DNA from: Magnetococcales bacterium
GTDB taxonomy: Bacteria > Pseudomonadota > Magnetococcia > Magnetococcales > UBA8363
DNA: 29,819 nucleotides
Direction of reading: 5' to 3'
Assembly: GCA_015232865.1 (NCBI GenBank)
Contig: JADFYU010000029.1
Location: 1-29,819 of the forward strand
The translations under genes and the position numbers were made by a program. The notes under the pieces were generated by a model that did no database searches, had not been told where the DNA came from, and saw only the letters and a program-made list of their open reading frames with translations. Below, piece by piece: positions 16,723 to 24,530 of the stretch (its first letter is position 1; every line of letters starts with the position of its first letter).

Positions 16723-18609
16723 TCACTCCACCGCCAACGTGACCTGCCCAACTTCCACCGGAATCGGAGGGACAGTCTGGGCAGCCGTGACGGGAACAGT
16801 ATATTCCATTGCCCCGGGTGGGGGAATATATCCAACGGGTTGAGCGTCAAATCCAGATGACGGCAACGGGGTGTCAGAACCAGGCGGAATATAGCTTGGA
16901 CCTGATTGAAGATTTGACGGATTGGCGGAGAACAGATCACCCCACTTTAACGTCCCCTCCTGATTTTTCTCAATTCGATCAGAAATCTGCTCCAGAGTAT
17001 CCCAGATCGCCCCACTCCCTTGCCGACTCAATGCTCCGGTATCCGTCTCGGCCTGTGACGGAGAGTTGGAATTCAACCGGCTGATCAGAAGCGGTTTTGG
17101 AATGGCGGAGATCACCGCAGTGACGACACTCGATTGGCGCATGGCTATAATCCGGGACATGGTTTGAACATCGGCCAGATCCATTTGCGGCGTCAACGGC
17201 AGGGGGTCAACACCCAAGGTCAGTTGGATTCGACCCAATGCGCTCTGCATTTCAGCAAAAGCCTCACCCTGATCCAGACGAGACTGAATGGCTCGGGAAC
17301 GCTGCTGAATGCGTTGGATATCGGTATTGTTGACCCGGTGCTTATCCGATTCCCCCTCTTGAACCATTCTCACTTGCAGGGCATTGACATCCCTGGCAAT
17401 GCTCAGATCCCGCTTGGAAAGATGATAATTTTGTAAAGCCAGGCGCAATTGAGTCACAACCGCCATGCTAAAAGCCAACCGTTGGGAACGAACAACATCT
17501 TTTTCCAGTTTGGCTATGGCCACTTTTTTCGGGGTTGAAGCCAGATTGAACAGATCCCAGGATAGCCGGGTTCCAACCAATCCCCAAGTCTGGTTTTGCA
17601 GATATTGGTTGCTATCGTGGGCCAAACCCTCGGTCAAAACCAGGTTGGGCAACATTTGCAGCAGCACCTTGCGCACTTCCAAAGCGCTGATTCGCTCTTC
17701 ATAATCGGATTCCCGCAATTCCGGCCTGTGCAGCAAAGCAAAATGGTCCAGCGCAGCTTCCGGCAACAGAATCAACCCTTCGTCCAAAACCTCCTCCTGA
17801 CGGGCCACCGAAGAGAAGACCGCTCCCGGCGGCAGATTCATCAGAACCGCCAGTTGACTCTTGGCTTCAACCAACTGTTTACGCATTTCCCACAATTGAT
17901 GGGTGGTATCCAATAATATCTGTTGACTCTTCAAGGCGATGGCCGGCACTTCCTGACCGGCGGCCTCCAGGCGTTGCACATCGTTTCGGGCCGCTTCGGA
18001 CTCTGCCAACAAGCGGTCAATCTCCGGTACCAACAGATCGGTCAAAGCCGCCTGCCAGTAGCGGGTTCGAACCTCTTGGATGATATTTTGAGTGGATTTT
18101 CGGCGCTGCTGGCGATGGATCAAAACCCGATCCGCCTTTTGCCGAGCCTGAACATAGCTGACGCCAAAATCCAGCGCACTCCAGGTCCAGGTCAAATTGG
18201 CATCACTTTGCTTGTTGTCCGCACTCATCAACTGAAGATTGCTGTTTTTCAAATTGGTAACCTGCTCCTGGTTGCGGAAGGTATACCCGGCTGAAGCGGC
18301 GATGGACGGCAGCAAATCTCGTTCAGCCAAACCCAGATCTTCAACCGCTACCGCCTCTTCCATCTGCTTGACCCGGCGTTGCAGGTTATATTTGACCGCC
18401 CGCGCCATGGCCTCATGTAGACCGATCTGATAGGAGGTCGGTTCCTGATCGGTAAACAGGTGACCCAAATCGCTTTTGACCCGCTGCTCAACCGACTGGG
18501 TGGTGATGGGATCCGGCTTGACGGTACAGCCGGACAGTCCCGAAAAAAAGACCAGACAGATCGACATAAAACCACAGGAAACCAGTGGTTTTACAATAAT
18601 TCGAGCCAC
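16723..18609 (-). CDS. TolC-like outer membrane efflux/secretion lipoprotein
   Basis: Outer-membrane factor of the TolC/OEP family, 628 aa from the start chosen here. A lipoprotein signal ends in the lipobox LSGC (Cys28). Two OEP repeats follow, with amphipathic helices such as LRDVNALQVRM-type coiled coils and a typical LGVDPLPLT segment. The C-terminal 130 or so residues are a Pro/Ser-rich extension carrying SYIPPG and GYIPPPG. The start is uncertain: GTG 18609 gives a signal peptide with Arg and Lys before the hydrophobic core. ATG 18567 lacks a charged N-region, GTG 18636 is possible, and the longest frame begins at 18783. No HlyD-type adaptor or ABC/RND pump is adjacent, so its substrate is unknown. 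It is followed at once by the MORN-TPR gene. Confidence 0.85.
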   Translation of the reverse strand: MARIIVKPLVSCGFMSICLVFFSGLSGCTVKPDPITTQSVEQRVKSDLGHLFTDQEPTSYQIGLHEAMARAVKYNLQRRVKQMEEAVAVEDLGLAERDLLPSIAASAGYTFRNQEQVTNLKNSNLQLMSADNKQSDANLTWTWSALDFGVSYVQARQKADRVLIHRQQRRKSTQNIIQEVRTRYWQAALTDLLVPEIDRLLAESEAARNDVQRLEAAGQEVPAIALKSQQILLDTTHQLWEMRKQLVEAKSQLAVLMNLPPGAVFSSVARQEEVLDEGLILLPEAALDHFALLHRPELRESDYEERISALEVRKVLLQMLPNLVLTEGLAHDSNQYLQNQTWGLVGTRLSWDLFNLASTPKKVAIAKLEKDVVRSQRLAFSMAVVTQLRLALQNYHLSKRDLSIARDVNALQVRMVQEGESDKHRVNNTDIQRIQQRSRAIQSRLDQGEAFAEMQSALGRIQLTLGVDPLPLTPQMDLADVQTMSRIIAMRQSSVVTAVISAIPKPLLISRLNSNSPSQAETDTGALSRQGSGAIWDTLEQISDRIEKNQEGTLKWGDLFSANPSNLQSGPSYIPPGSDTPLPSSGFDAQPVGYIPPPGAMEYTVPVTAAQTVPPIPVEVGQVTLAVE

Positions 18610-18978
18610 AGTTGAATGATCACGATTGGCAAACACTGTTTTTTTTGTCCTGTTCAAACAGATAAAAAAATCAAACCAGGATTGGCGACAAAAAAATGGT
18701 GATTTTGGTCGGCATAAAACCAAAAACAGACACGAAAAACTTTCCTGCCCTCCCTCGATCATGACGGGTCGGCAATCGACCAATAAATTAGAGCTAAATT
18801 GATAGATACCACTTAGTTATATGAATATGATGATCCATTTCCCTGTCCAATTGGCTTAAAGAACATCCCTCATATCGGGCAAAATCGCATTCTGTTACAG
18901 ACCGGCAACGGTATTAATGCAATAAACATGCCTTTACCGTTTCCATGCTCGTACAACACAACCAACTCGTAAATATAT

Positions 18979-19006
18979 TTGACATACACAATAATTGGTG
19001 GATAAT
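18979..19006 (+). promoter_or_regulatory. Promoter of coaBC-dut
   Basis: TTGACA (18979-18984, perfect) and GATAAT (19001-19006, 5 of 6) are separated by 16 bp. The predicted transcript starts near 19013, so the upstream ATG at 18945 cannot be the start on this mRNA. This supports the TTG start at 19041. Confidence 0.7.
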
Positions 19007-19040
19007 TCCTTTTATATGTGTTTTGAAAGGGTTTTCTATT

Positions 19041-20270
19041 TTGAATTTCTGGAACAATAAAAAAATAATCCTCATCGTCAGCGGCGGAATAGCCGCTTAT
19101 CGTGGAATGGACCTGATCCGCTCCTTTCGGGAAAAAGGGGCACGGGTAACGGTTATTGCCACGGCTTCGGCTTTAGAATTCGTCACCGCCCTCTCCTTTC
19201 AGGCCTTGTCGGGTGAGCCGGTCCATACGGAACTGTTTAAACCGGGTCGAGACGATGCCATGGATCATATTCGCCTGACACGGGAGGCGGATCTGCTGGT
19301 TGTTGCCCCGGCCACAGCCAATCTCATGGCCAAAGCGGCCCAGGGTCTGGCTGACGATCTGGCTTCTACTGTCATTTTGGCTCATAACGGCCCTCTGCTG
19401 GTGGCTCCGGCCATGAATACGGTCATGTGGGAAAAACCTGCGACTCAGCGCAACCGCCGGCAACTGGAGCGGGATGGTGCTTATATTGTCGAGCCGGCCT
19501 CCGGCCTCTTGGCCTGTGGCGATGAGGGCGCCGGTCGGTTGGCCCCGGTCGAACAGATCGTCGAGGCCGCCCATTCCCTGCTCACCACCAAAACCCTGGC
19601 TGGCCATCGGCTGTTGATTACCGCCGGACCCACCCACGAAGCTCTGGACCCGGTTCGCTTTATCGCCAATCACTCCTCCGGCAAAATGGGTTGGAGCATC
19701 TGCCGGGCCGCTCTCAGAGCGGGAGCCACGGTCGATCTGGTCCATGGACCGGTCAGTCTGGCGCCACCGATGGGAGCCAGATGCCACCCTGTCATTTCGG
19801 CCCAGCAGATGTATGAAACCTGCTTGAACCTCTGGCAGGAAGAAAATGGCTGCGACGGAGCTATTTTAACGGCGGCAGTCGGAGATTTCCGACCGAAAGC
19901 CCGGCATCCAGACAAGATCAAAAAACAGGCCTCTTCGACAGAACTGGAACTTTCGCTGACCTGTAACCCCGATATCCTGGCCAGCCTCGCCAGATCGGCT
20001 GCGGGCAGGTTGGTGGTGGGCTTCGCGGCGGAGACGGGAAAAGCGTTGGAACGGGGCCGGGAAAAAATCCAACGAAAAGGGTGTGACCTGCTGGTCATCA
20101 ACGATTTACTGGAGAAAGGGGCGGGATTCGGCGTCGACACCAATCGGGTCAGCCTGCTCGATCGAGCCGGAGAGATGACCCACTGGCCCCTGCTCTCCAA
20201 GGCGGAAGTCGGAGAAAAATTGATTCAGACCATCGCGCCATTACTCGATTCAACCCGGAGAGCGGAATGA
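19041..20270 (+). CDS. coaBC: Bifunctional phosphopantothenoylcysteine decarboxylase / phosphopantothenate-cysteine ligase
   Basis: Two consecutive steps of coenzyme A synthesis in the cytosol, 409 aa. The flavoprotein CoaC half (about residues 1-175) shows SGGIAAY, His76 in MDHIRL, VAPATANLMAK, PAMNTVMW and Cys159 in ACGDEGAGRLA. With the TTG start these fall within one residue of His75 and Cys158 of E. coli Dfp. The CoaB half (about 185-409) shows TAGPTHEALDPVRFI, the NHSSGKMG loop and INDLLEKGAGFG. TTG 19041 has AAAGGG 9 nt upstream and sits about 28 nt after the predicted transcription start. The longer frame from ATG 18945 adds 32 residues with no counterpart in the family. It overlaps dut by ATGA. 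Confidence 0.95.
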   Translation: MNFWNNKKIILIVSGGIAAYRGMDLIRSFREKGARVTVIATASALEFVTALSFQALSGEPVHTELFKPGRDDAMDHIRLTREADLLVVAPATANLMAKAAQGLADDLASTVILAHNGPLLVAPAMNTVMWEKPATQRNRRQLERDGAYIVEPASGLLACGDEGAGRLAPVEQIVEAAHSLLTTKTLAGHRLLITAGPTHEALDPVRFIANHSSGKMGWSICRAALRAGATVDLVHGPVSLAPPMGARCHPVISAQQMYETCLNLWQEENGCDGAILTAAVGDFRPKARHPDKIKKQASSTELELSLTCNPDILASLARSAAGRLVVGFAAETGKALERGREKIQRKGCDLLVINDLLEKGAGFGVDTNRVSLLDRAGEMTHWPLLSKAEVGEKLIQTIAPLLDSTRRAE

Positions 20271-20728
20271 ACACCTCACCCTTGATTGTACCATTAAAGA
20301 TCCTCGCTCACGGGGTAGGGCTGGAACTACCAAAATATGAGACCGCCGGCTCCGCCGGCATGGATCTGCGGGCCGCCGTTTCAGAGGATGAGCCGATCAC
20401 CCTGAATCCGGGAGAGAGGGCCGTTATTCCCAGCGGATTGTCTCTGGCCATTCCTCTGGGTTGGGAGGGACAGGTCCGGCCCCGTTCCGGGCTGGCTTTA
20501 AAAAAAGGGGTGACGGTACTCAACGCCCCAGGAACCATCGACTCGGATTATCGCGGTGAATTGGGAGTGATCCTCATCAATCACGGCAGCGAACCGTTTA
20601 CCGTCCGACGCGGAGAGCGAATTGCACAGTTTTTATTGGCCCAGGTCAGTCAATGTCAGTGGAAAATCGTCTCAGAACTGGGTTCAACCCAACGCAATGA
20701 TGATGGATTCGGCAGTACTGGACAATAA
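20267..20728 (+). CDS. dut: Deoxyuridine 5'-triphosphate nucleotidohydrolase
   Basis: Trimeric dUTPase of 153 aa that hydrolyses dUTP to dUMP and pyrophosphate. It keeps uracil out of DNA and feeds thymidylate synthesis. All five motifs are present: AGMDLRA (I), RPRSGLA (II), GTIDSDYRGE with the catalytic Asp (III), RRGERIAQFL (IV) and RNDDGFGSTGQ (V). The start overlaps the coaBC stop (ATGA, 20267-20270). The coaBC-dut linkage is common in proteobacteria. No terminator is visible before the next gene. Confidence 0.97.
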   Translation: MNTSPLIVPLKILAHGVGLELPKYETAGSAGMDLRAAVSEDEPITLNPGERAVIPSGLSLAIPLGWEGQVRPRSGLALKKGVTVLNAPGTIDSDYRGELGVILINHGSEPFTVRRGERIAQFLLAQVSQCQWKIVSELGSTQRNDDGFGSTGQ

Positions 20729-20840
20729 TCCTGAAAACGGCATTAACGAGAGAATCCATCGATTCACACAGCGACTTTAAATCATAATTTTATATGTTTT
20801 GCACAATTAGTTTTGGTGAAACTGGGGGAAAAAGAGAAAG

Positions 20841-21302
20841 ATGTTGAAATTTTCAAAAAAATTACTCTATGCCATCGAAGCCGTCACCGATATTGCCTAC
20901 AACTCCGGCGGTGAGCCGGTGCAGATCCGGGAGGTAACCAGCCGTCAGGGGGTGCCTCAACGCTATCTGGAACAGGTCATGCAGCGGCTGGTCAAAGCCG
21001 GAATTCTCAAAGGTATTCGCGGCCCCAGAGGCGGGTATCTTCTGGCTCGGGAGCGTGCCAAGATCAGTGTCGGGGATATTGCCCGGGTGGTAATGATCGT
21101 CGAAGATGACATGGAGTCGGGACTACCGGACGACATGGCCATCGGCCCCATCGGGCGCCAAGTCATCCGCCCCCTCTGGGCGGAATTTCAAGAGCAGATT
21201 TTGGAGATTATGGACGGCATCAGCGTCGAGGAGTTGACCACCCGGGCGTTTCGCAACGGTGTGCCCAGCGAGGTCTACAATCGGATGACCTACTCCATTT
21301 GA
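20841..21302 (+). CDS. Rrf2-family regulator without Fe-S cysteines, CymR-like
   Basis: Protein of 153 aa with an Rrf2 winged helix (about residues 1-80), including PQRYLEQVMQRLVKAGIL and the wing GIRGPRGGYLLAR. There is no Cys anywhere, so the three-Cys cluster of IscR/NsrR/RsrR-type members is absent. The chain ends in MTYSI with a C-terminal Ile. Family knowledge: CymR of Bacillus is a cluster-free Rrf2 repressor of cysteine genes that acts in complex with CysK, and CysK partners such as CysE insert a C-terminal Ile into its active site. Here cysK is two genes downstream in the same operon, so a CymR-like role is my inference. Start ATG 20841 is preceded by GGGGGAAAAAGAGAAAG. The stop overlaps the TTG start of the next gene. 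Confidence 0.85.
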   Translation: MLKFSKKLLYAIEAVTDIAYNSGGEPVQIREVTSRQGVPQRYLEQVMQRLVKAGILKGIRGPRGGYLLARERAKISVGDIARVVMIVEDDMESGLPDDMAIGPIGRQVIRPLWAEFQEQILEIMDGISVEELTTRAFRNGVPSEVYNRMTYSI

Positions 21303-21994
21303 ACGGCCCGGCCCACATTCTGATGATCGGAGCCGGCGGTTTGGGTTGTGCCGTGGCTCTGGCTTTGGCTGACAAACCGAAAGAGAGCCGTTCGCTACAA
21401 ATTACCTGGGCTGACCCGGACCGGGTCGCACTTTCCAATTTGCACCGACAGGTACTCTATACCCAGGCGGATCTGAACCTGGAAAAGTCGGTATGCGGTG
21501 CCGAGTGGCTGGCCAGCCAGACCTCAACCATCTGCGTAAAACCGGTCGTTCGACGCCTGGAATGCGTTGAAGAGATTGCAACCCTGGCTCAGACATGTGA
21601 ACTGATCGTAGACGGTTCGGACAATTATGCCACCCGGTTTCAGGCCAACGATGCGGCTGTGCAACTGAAAATTCCCCTGATCCATGGGGCGGTCATCGCT
21701 GCCCAGGGACAGTTGATGACCATTTTACCGGGTCAATCCGCCTGTCTGCGCTGCCTCTTTTACGCACCGCCCGAGCTTGGCGAGACCAGTTGCCGTTCAG
21801 AGGGAGTCATCGGCCCGCTCGTGGGTGAGATTGGCCAATTAATGGCTCTGGAGGTCATCAAAATTGTCAATCGCATTGGCATGCCGCTGACCGATCGGTT
21901 GCTGACCATCGATTACAACAGACAGCGGCGTCGAGAGATTTCGCTGCAAAAAAGAGACGACTGCCTGGGATGTCAACCATTGTTTTCTGGATAA
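21299..21994 (+). CDS. ThiF/MoeB/HesA E1-like adenylyltransferase lacking the N-terminal arm
   Basis: Protein of 231 aa that should adenylate the C-terminus of a ubiquitin-like sulfur carrier. Visible sites are the nucleotide loop IGAGGLG (11-16), DPDRVALSNLHRQ (Arg50), Asp108 in SDNYATRF, the zinc pairs Cys149/Cys152 (CLRC) and Cys222/Cys225 (CLGC), and Cys165 in SCRSEGVIGPLVG, the usual catalytic-Cys position of ThiF. The chain begins only ten residues before the nucleotide loop. It therefore lacks the N-terminal RYxRQ helix that supplies an Arg in trans in MoeB; the second E1-like gene has it. TTG 21299 overlaps the Rrf2 stop (TTGA). No better start exists, as an ATG at the loop itself would cut the first strand. 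Confidence 0.88.
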   Translation: MNGPAHILMIGAGGLGCAVALALADKPKESRSLQITWADPDRVALSNLHRQVLYTQADLNLEKSVCGAEWLASQTSTICVKPVVRRLECVEEIATLAQTCELIVDGSDNYATRFQANDAAVQLKIPLIHGAVIAAQGQLMTILPGQSACLRCLFYAPPELGETSCRSEGVIGPLVGEIGQLMALEVIKIVNRIGMPLTDRLLTIDYNRQRRREISLQKRDDCLGCQPLFSG

Positions 21995-22022
21995 AATACC
22001 ACGGGGAGATTTTGGAGAGAAA

Positions 22023-22943
22023 ATGGGAAGAATCTACAACGATATCATAGAGACCATTGGCCATACACCACTGGTTAGACTCAATCGTATCGGCTCCCAC
22101 CTGGATGTGGAGCTGTTGGTAAAACTGGAGTCCTTCAATCCCATGGGGTCGGTCAAAGATCGAATCGGTCATGCCATGATCCACGCCGCCGAAGTCAATG
22201 GTCAAATGCAGTCGGGCACCCGAATCATTGAGGCCACCTCCGGTAATACCGGCATCTCCCTGGCCTTTGTCTGCGCCGCCCGAGGCTATAAACTGACGTT
22301 GACCATGCCGGACAACATGTCTTTGGAGCGACGCAAGCTGTTCAAACTTTTGGGAGCCAACGTTGTTTTGACTCCGGCCATTTCCGGCATGAAGGGGGCC
22401 ATCGATAAAGCCATGGATATTCTGGCCAAAGAGAGCAACGCCTTTATGCCCAGCCAGTTTTCCAATCAGGCCAATCCGGACATCCATTTTTCCACCACCG
22501 CCGAGGAGATTCTGGCTGACACCGATGGCCAACTGGACGTGGTGGTCGCCGGCATCGGAACCGGGGGCACCCTGACCGGAATCGCCCGCCGACTCAAGCA
22601 AAACCTTCCAAATCTGAAGGCGGTCGCGGTAGAGCCGGAAAACTCCGCCGTTTTATCCGGTGGCATGCCCGGCCCACACAGCATTCAAGGGATCGGAGCC
22701 GGGTTTATTCCGCCCATTTTGGATGTAGAGCTCATCAACCGGGTTATTCGGGTCAGCGATCAATTGGCGGTGGAAACCGCCCAGTCCTGTGCCAGAAGAG
22801 AGGGGATCGCCTGTGGCATCTCCTCTGGTGCAGCGGTGGCCGCCGCCTTGGAGCTGGCTCAGGAGCCGGATTCCAAGGGCAAACGATTTGTCATTATCCT
22901 ACCGGATATTGCCGAACGATATTTTTCTACCCAACTTTTTTAA
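22023..22943 (+). CDS. cysK: Cysteine synthase A (O-acetylserine sulfhydrylase)
   Basis: PLP enzyme of 306 aa that makes cysteine from O-acetylserine and a sulfide or carrier-bound sulfur source. Visible motifs are TIGHTPLVRLNR, the PLP lysine Lys45 in GSVKDR, TSGNTG, GTGGTLTG, GPHSIQGIGAGF (typical of CysK rather than of the carrier-dependent CysM of Mycobacterium) and CGISSGAA. It ends STQLF, a little short for the family. GGAGAG lies 5 nt before ATG 22023. It is flanked by two E1-like genes and followed by a TusA-like gene, so sulfur may reach it by a protein carrier. The Rrf2 regulator upstream may sense its occupancy. Confidence 0.95.
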   Translation: MGRIYNDIIETIGHTPLVRLNRIGSHLDVELLVKLESFNPMGSVKDRIGHAMIHAAEVNGQMQSGTRIIEATSGNTGISLAFVCAARGYKLTLTMPDNMSLERRKLFKLLGANVVLTPAISGMKGAIDKAMDILAKESNAFMPSQFSNQANPDIHFSTTAEEILADTDGQLDVVVAGIGTGGTLTGIARRLKQNLPNLKAVAVEPENSAVLSGGMPGPHSIQGIGAGFIPPILDVELINRVIRVSDQLAVETAQSCARREGIACGISSGAAVAAALELAQEPDSKGKRFVIILPDIAERYFSTQLF

Positions 22944-22945
22944 CC

Positions 22946-23683
22946 ATGAGCCAAACAACCGAATGGATGAATCGATACTCCCGGCAGATTTTGCTGCCAC
23001 AGATCGGCGGTATCGGACAAAAAAAACTGGAAGCGGGTCGGGTCGCCCTGATTGGGACCGGAGTGGTTGCCCGTACCCTGCTGCTCTACGGTGTTGGAGC
23101 CGGAATCGGCGATTGGACCCTTTTAGAACACAACGCCGCCGATGCTAAGGGGCGACACGGCTCTGTGCAAAGCTTGATCCGGCACTCCAAGCTGCAAAAC
23201 CCGACGGTGGTTGTTCAGCCTTGGAGCGGCTCGGACAACCGCCCGGAGTGCCTATATGAATTCCTGAACGCTCAACACTTCAACCTTGTGTTGGCGACCA
23301 GTGCCGACCCTCCCCAGAAAAAACGACTGATCTCCACCTGTCGCCGTGAAAAAATTCCACTGTTGTTGGCGATAAGCCGGGGACAATTCGGCTGGATCGT
23401 CGCCAACCCCTGTCCAACCTGTTTTGATGGGCCGCCACCCCTCTCAACCGGCGAGACACACGGCCCCGACAATCCGATGATTTACAATTTGCTCGGCACT
23501 CTTCTGGCCCAGAAAGCCCTGCAGATTCTCCTTGAGCAGTCCGCTCAGACCGCTTTTCACTCCTGGATGAGCGGTTTTTGTGCCGAGACCAGCCGCTATT
23601 TTGTTCCGCCCCCCCAACCCAACGCCGACTGCCCCGATTGCCTGCGGACAACCGCCGAATCCAGGATTATAGCCCATGCCTGA
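22946..23683 (+). CDS. Degenerate ThiF/MoeB-like protein, probable partner subunit
   Basis: Protein of 245 aa. It opens with NRYSRQILLPQIGGIGQKKL, the MoeB-type N-terminal arm, with Arg13 aligned to MoeB Arg14. The rest is eroded. The nucleotide loop reads IGTGVVA. The DxDxVxxSNLxRQ segment has become LLEHNAADAKGRHGS, the adenylation Asp region reads ATSADPPQ, and no crossover-loop Cys is seen. Two CxxC pairs remain (CPTC and CPDC), so the zinc site is probably kept. It starts 2 nt after the cysK stop. A structural or activating partner of the first E1-like protein is the best guess; an independent enzyme seems unlikely. Confidence 0.82.
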   Translation: MSQTTEWMNRYSRQILLPQIGGIGQKKLEAGRVALIGTGVVARTLLLYGVGAGIGDWTLLEHNAADAKGRHGSVQSLIRHSKLQNPTVVVQPWSGSDNRPECLYEFLNAQHFNLVLATSADPPQKKRLISTCRREKIPLLLAISRGQFGWIVANPCPTCFDGPPPLSTGETHGPDNPMIYNLLGTLLAQKALQILLEQSAQTAFHSWMSGFCAETSRYFVPPPQPNADCPDCLRTTAESRIIAHA

Positions 23684-23903
23684 CGACCAATTCATTGATA
23701 TCACCAAGGAACATTGCCCCATGACTTTTGTGCGGGTCAAACTGAAACTGGAATCCATGCAGAGCGGCCAACGACTGCTTGTCCGCCTGAGTCGGGGAGC
23801 ACCCTTGATCAATGTTCCCCGCTCACTACAAGACGAGCACTATCAGCTCTCCCAACCCCAACCCGACGGGGAGTCGATGCTTTTATTGGTGACCAAACCC
23901 TGA
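23676..23903 (+). CDS. TusA-family sulfur carrier-like protein
   Basis: Small protein of 75 aa of the TusA/SirA fold. Its active-site motif HCPMTFVRVKL has Cys14 at the usual persulfide position. The later segment GAPLINVPRSL is typical of a TusA subgroup. TusA proteins carry persulfide sulfur between enzymes in the cytosol. The start lies inside the end of the degenerate E1-like gene (8-bp overlap), so the two are translationally coupled. It closes the operon. No ThiS/CysO-like carrier with a Gly-Gly tail and no JAMM protease is visible in the window. Confidence 0.82.
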   Translation: MPDDQFIDITKEHCPMTFVRVKLKLESMQSGQRLLVRLSRGAPLINVPRSLQDEHYQLSQPQPDGESMLLLVTKP

Positions 23904-23997
23904 TCGTGTGGCGACCTTTTGCCCTGTTCCTGTTTGTCATCCTGAACTTCAACCAACTACGGCTATTATTCTATTAGGAATCCAGAACGTTTTTTAT

Positions 23998-24026
23998 TTG
24001 ACTGTTCCGGTGTTGTTACATAACAT
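23998..24026 (+). promoter_or_regulatory. Candidate promoter of bacteriohemerythrin
   Basis: TTGACT (23998-24003) and TAACAT (24021-24026) are separated by exactly 17 bp. The predicted transcript starts near 24033 and leaves a leader of about 95 nt before ATG 24129. The leader holds an AGGAGG (24083-24088) with no standard start codon behind it. Confidence 0.4.
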
Positions 24027-24128
24027 TCACAAAAATTTAGCCGGTCGGTGAGAAGACTTTTTTCTGTTATGTCAGGGGAATCAGGAGGTCGCGCTGGCGT
24101 AATATTCAAGGCACATTTGGGGTTGTTG

Positions 24129-24530
24129 ATGCGGTGGGATTCAAAATTTGTGCTGGGAATAGAAAAAATTGACCAGCAACACAGAGCCATTATCGAACGC
24201 ATTCATCGGTTGGATATTGCCTTGAACAGTTCAATAACGTCGGTCACTCTGCCACGCATGAAAGAAGCACATGAATTTCTCGTAAAATATGTCGCTGAAC
24301 ATTTCCGGGAAGAGGAGGCGTTGATGATTGAGGGAAACTATCCCGATCTGGAACATCACATCGCCCAGCATCGCTCCTTTGAGACAGAGCTGCAAAAATT
24401 TCGGGATGATCTGGATAGAAGCGGTCTGATCTCTCTGGCAGCCAGTCGGCTGGTCATCTATCTGTCCAACTGGTTTATCAACCATATTCAGATCGAAGAC
24501 CCCAAATATATCCCCTACATAAAAAAATAA
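24129..24530 (+). CDS. Bacteriohemerythrin
   Basis: Non-haem di-iron O2-binding four-helix protein of 133 aa. All seven ligands are present: His18 (DQQH), His58 and Glu62 (EHFREE), His77 and His81 (HIAQH), His119 and Asp124 (HIQIED). Four of them have the same numbers as in the Methylococcus protein. It may store, shuttle or sense oxygen, or possibly NO. The frame stays open upstream to GTG 24048, with ATG 24069 in frame. I prefer ATG 24129 because families of this type begin a few residues before the WD-F motif and the TTGGGG just upstream can serve as ribosome site. It is a single gene, convergent with the small membrane-protein gene. Confidence 0.93.
   Translation: MRWDSKFVLGIEKIDQQHRAIIERIHRLDIALNSSITSVTLPRMKEAHEFLVKYVAEHFREEEALMIEGNYPDLEHHIAQHRSFETELQKFRDDLDRSGLISLAASRLVIYLSNWFINHIQIEDPKYIPYIKK

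Noticed and set aside
18783..18870. Minus-strand promoter TTGGAC-17-TATTCA for the TolC-like gene
   Set aside because: It is only a partial match to consensus, and the start codon of the gene is itself uncertain.
20763..20795. Promoter for the Rrf2 operon (TTCACA, TAATTT)
   Set aside because: The AT-rich sequence offers several weak hexamer pairs and none stands out.
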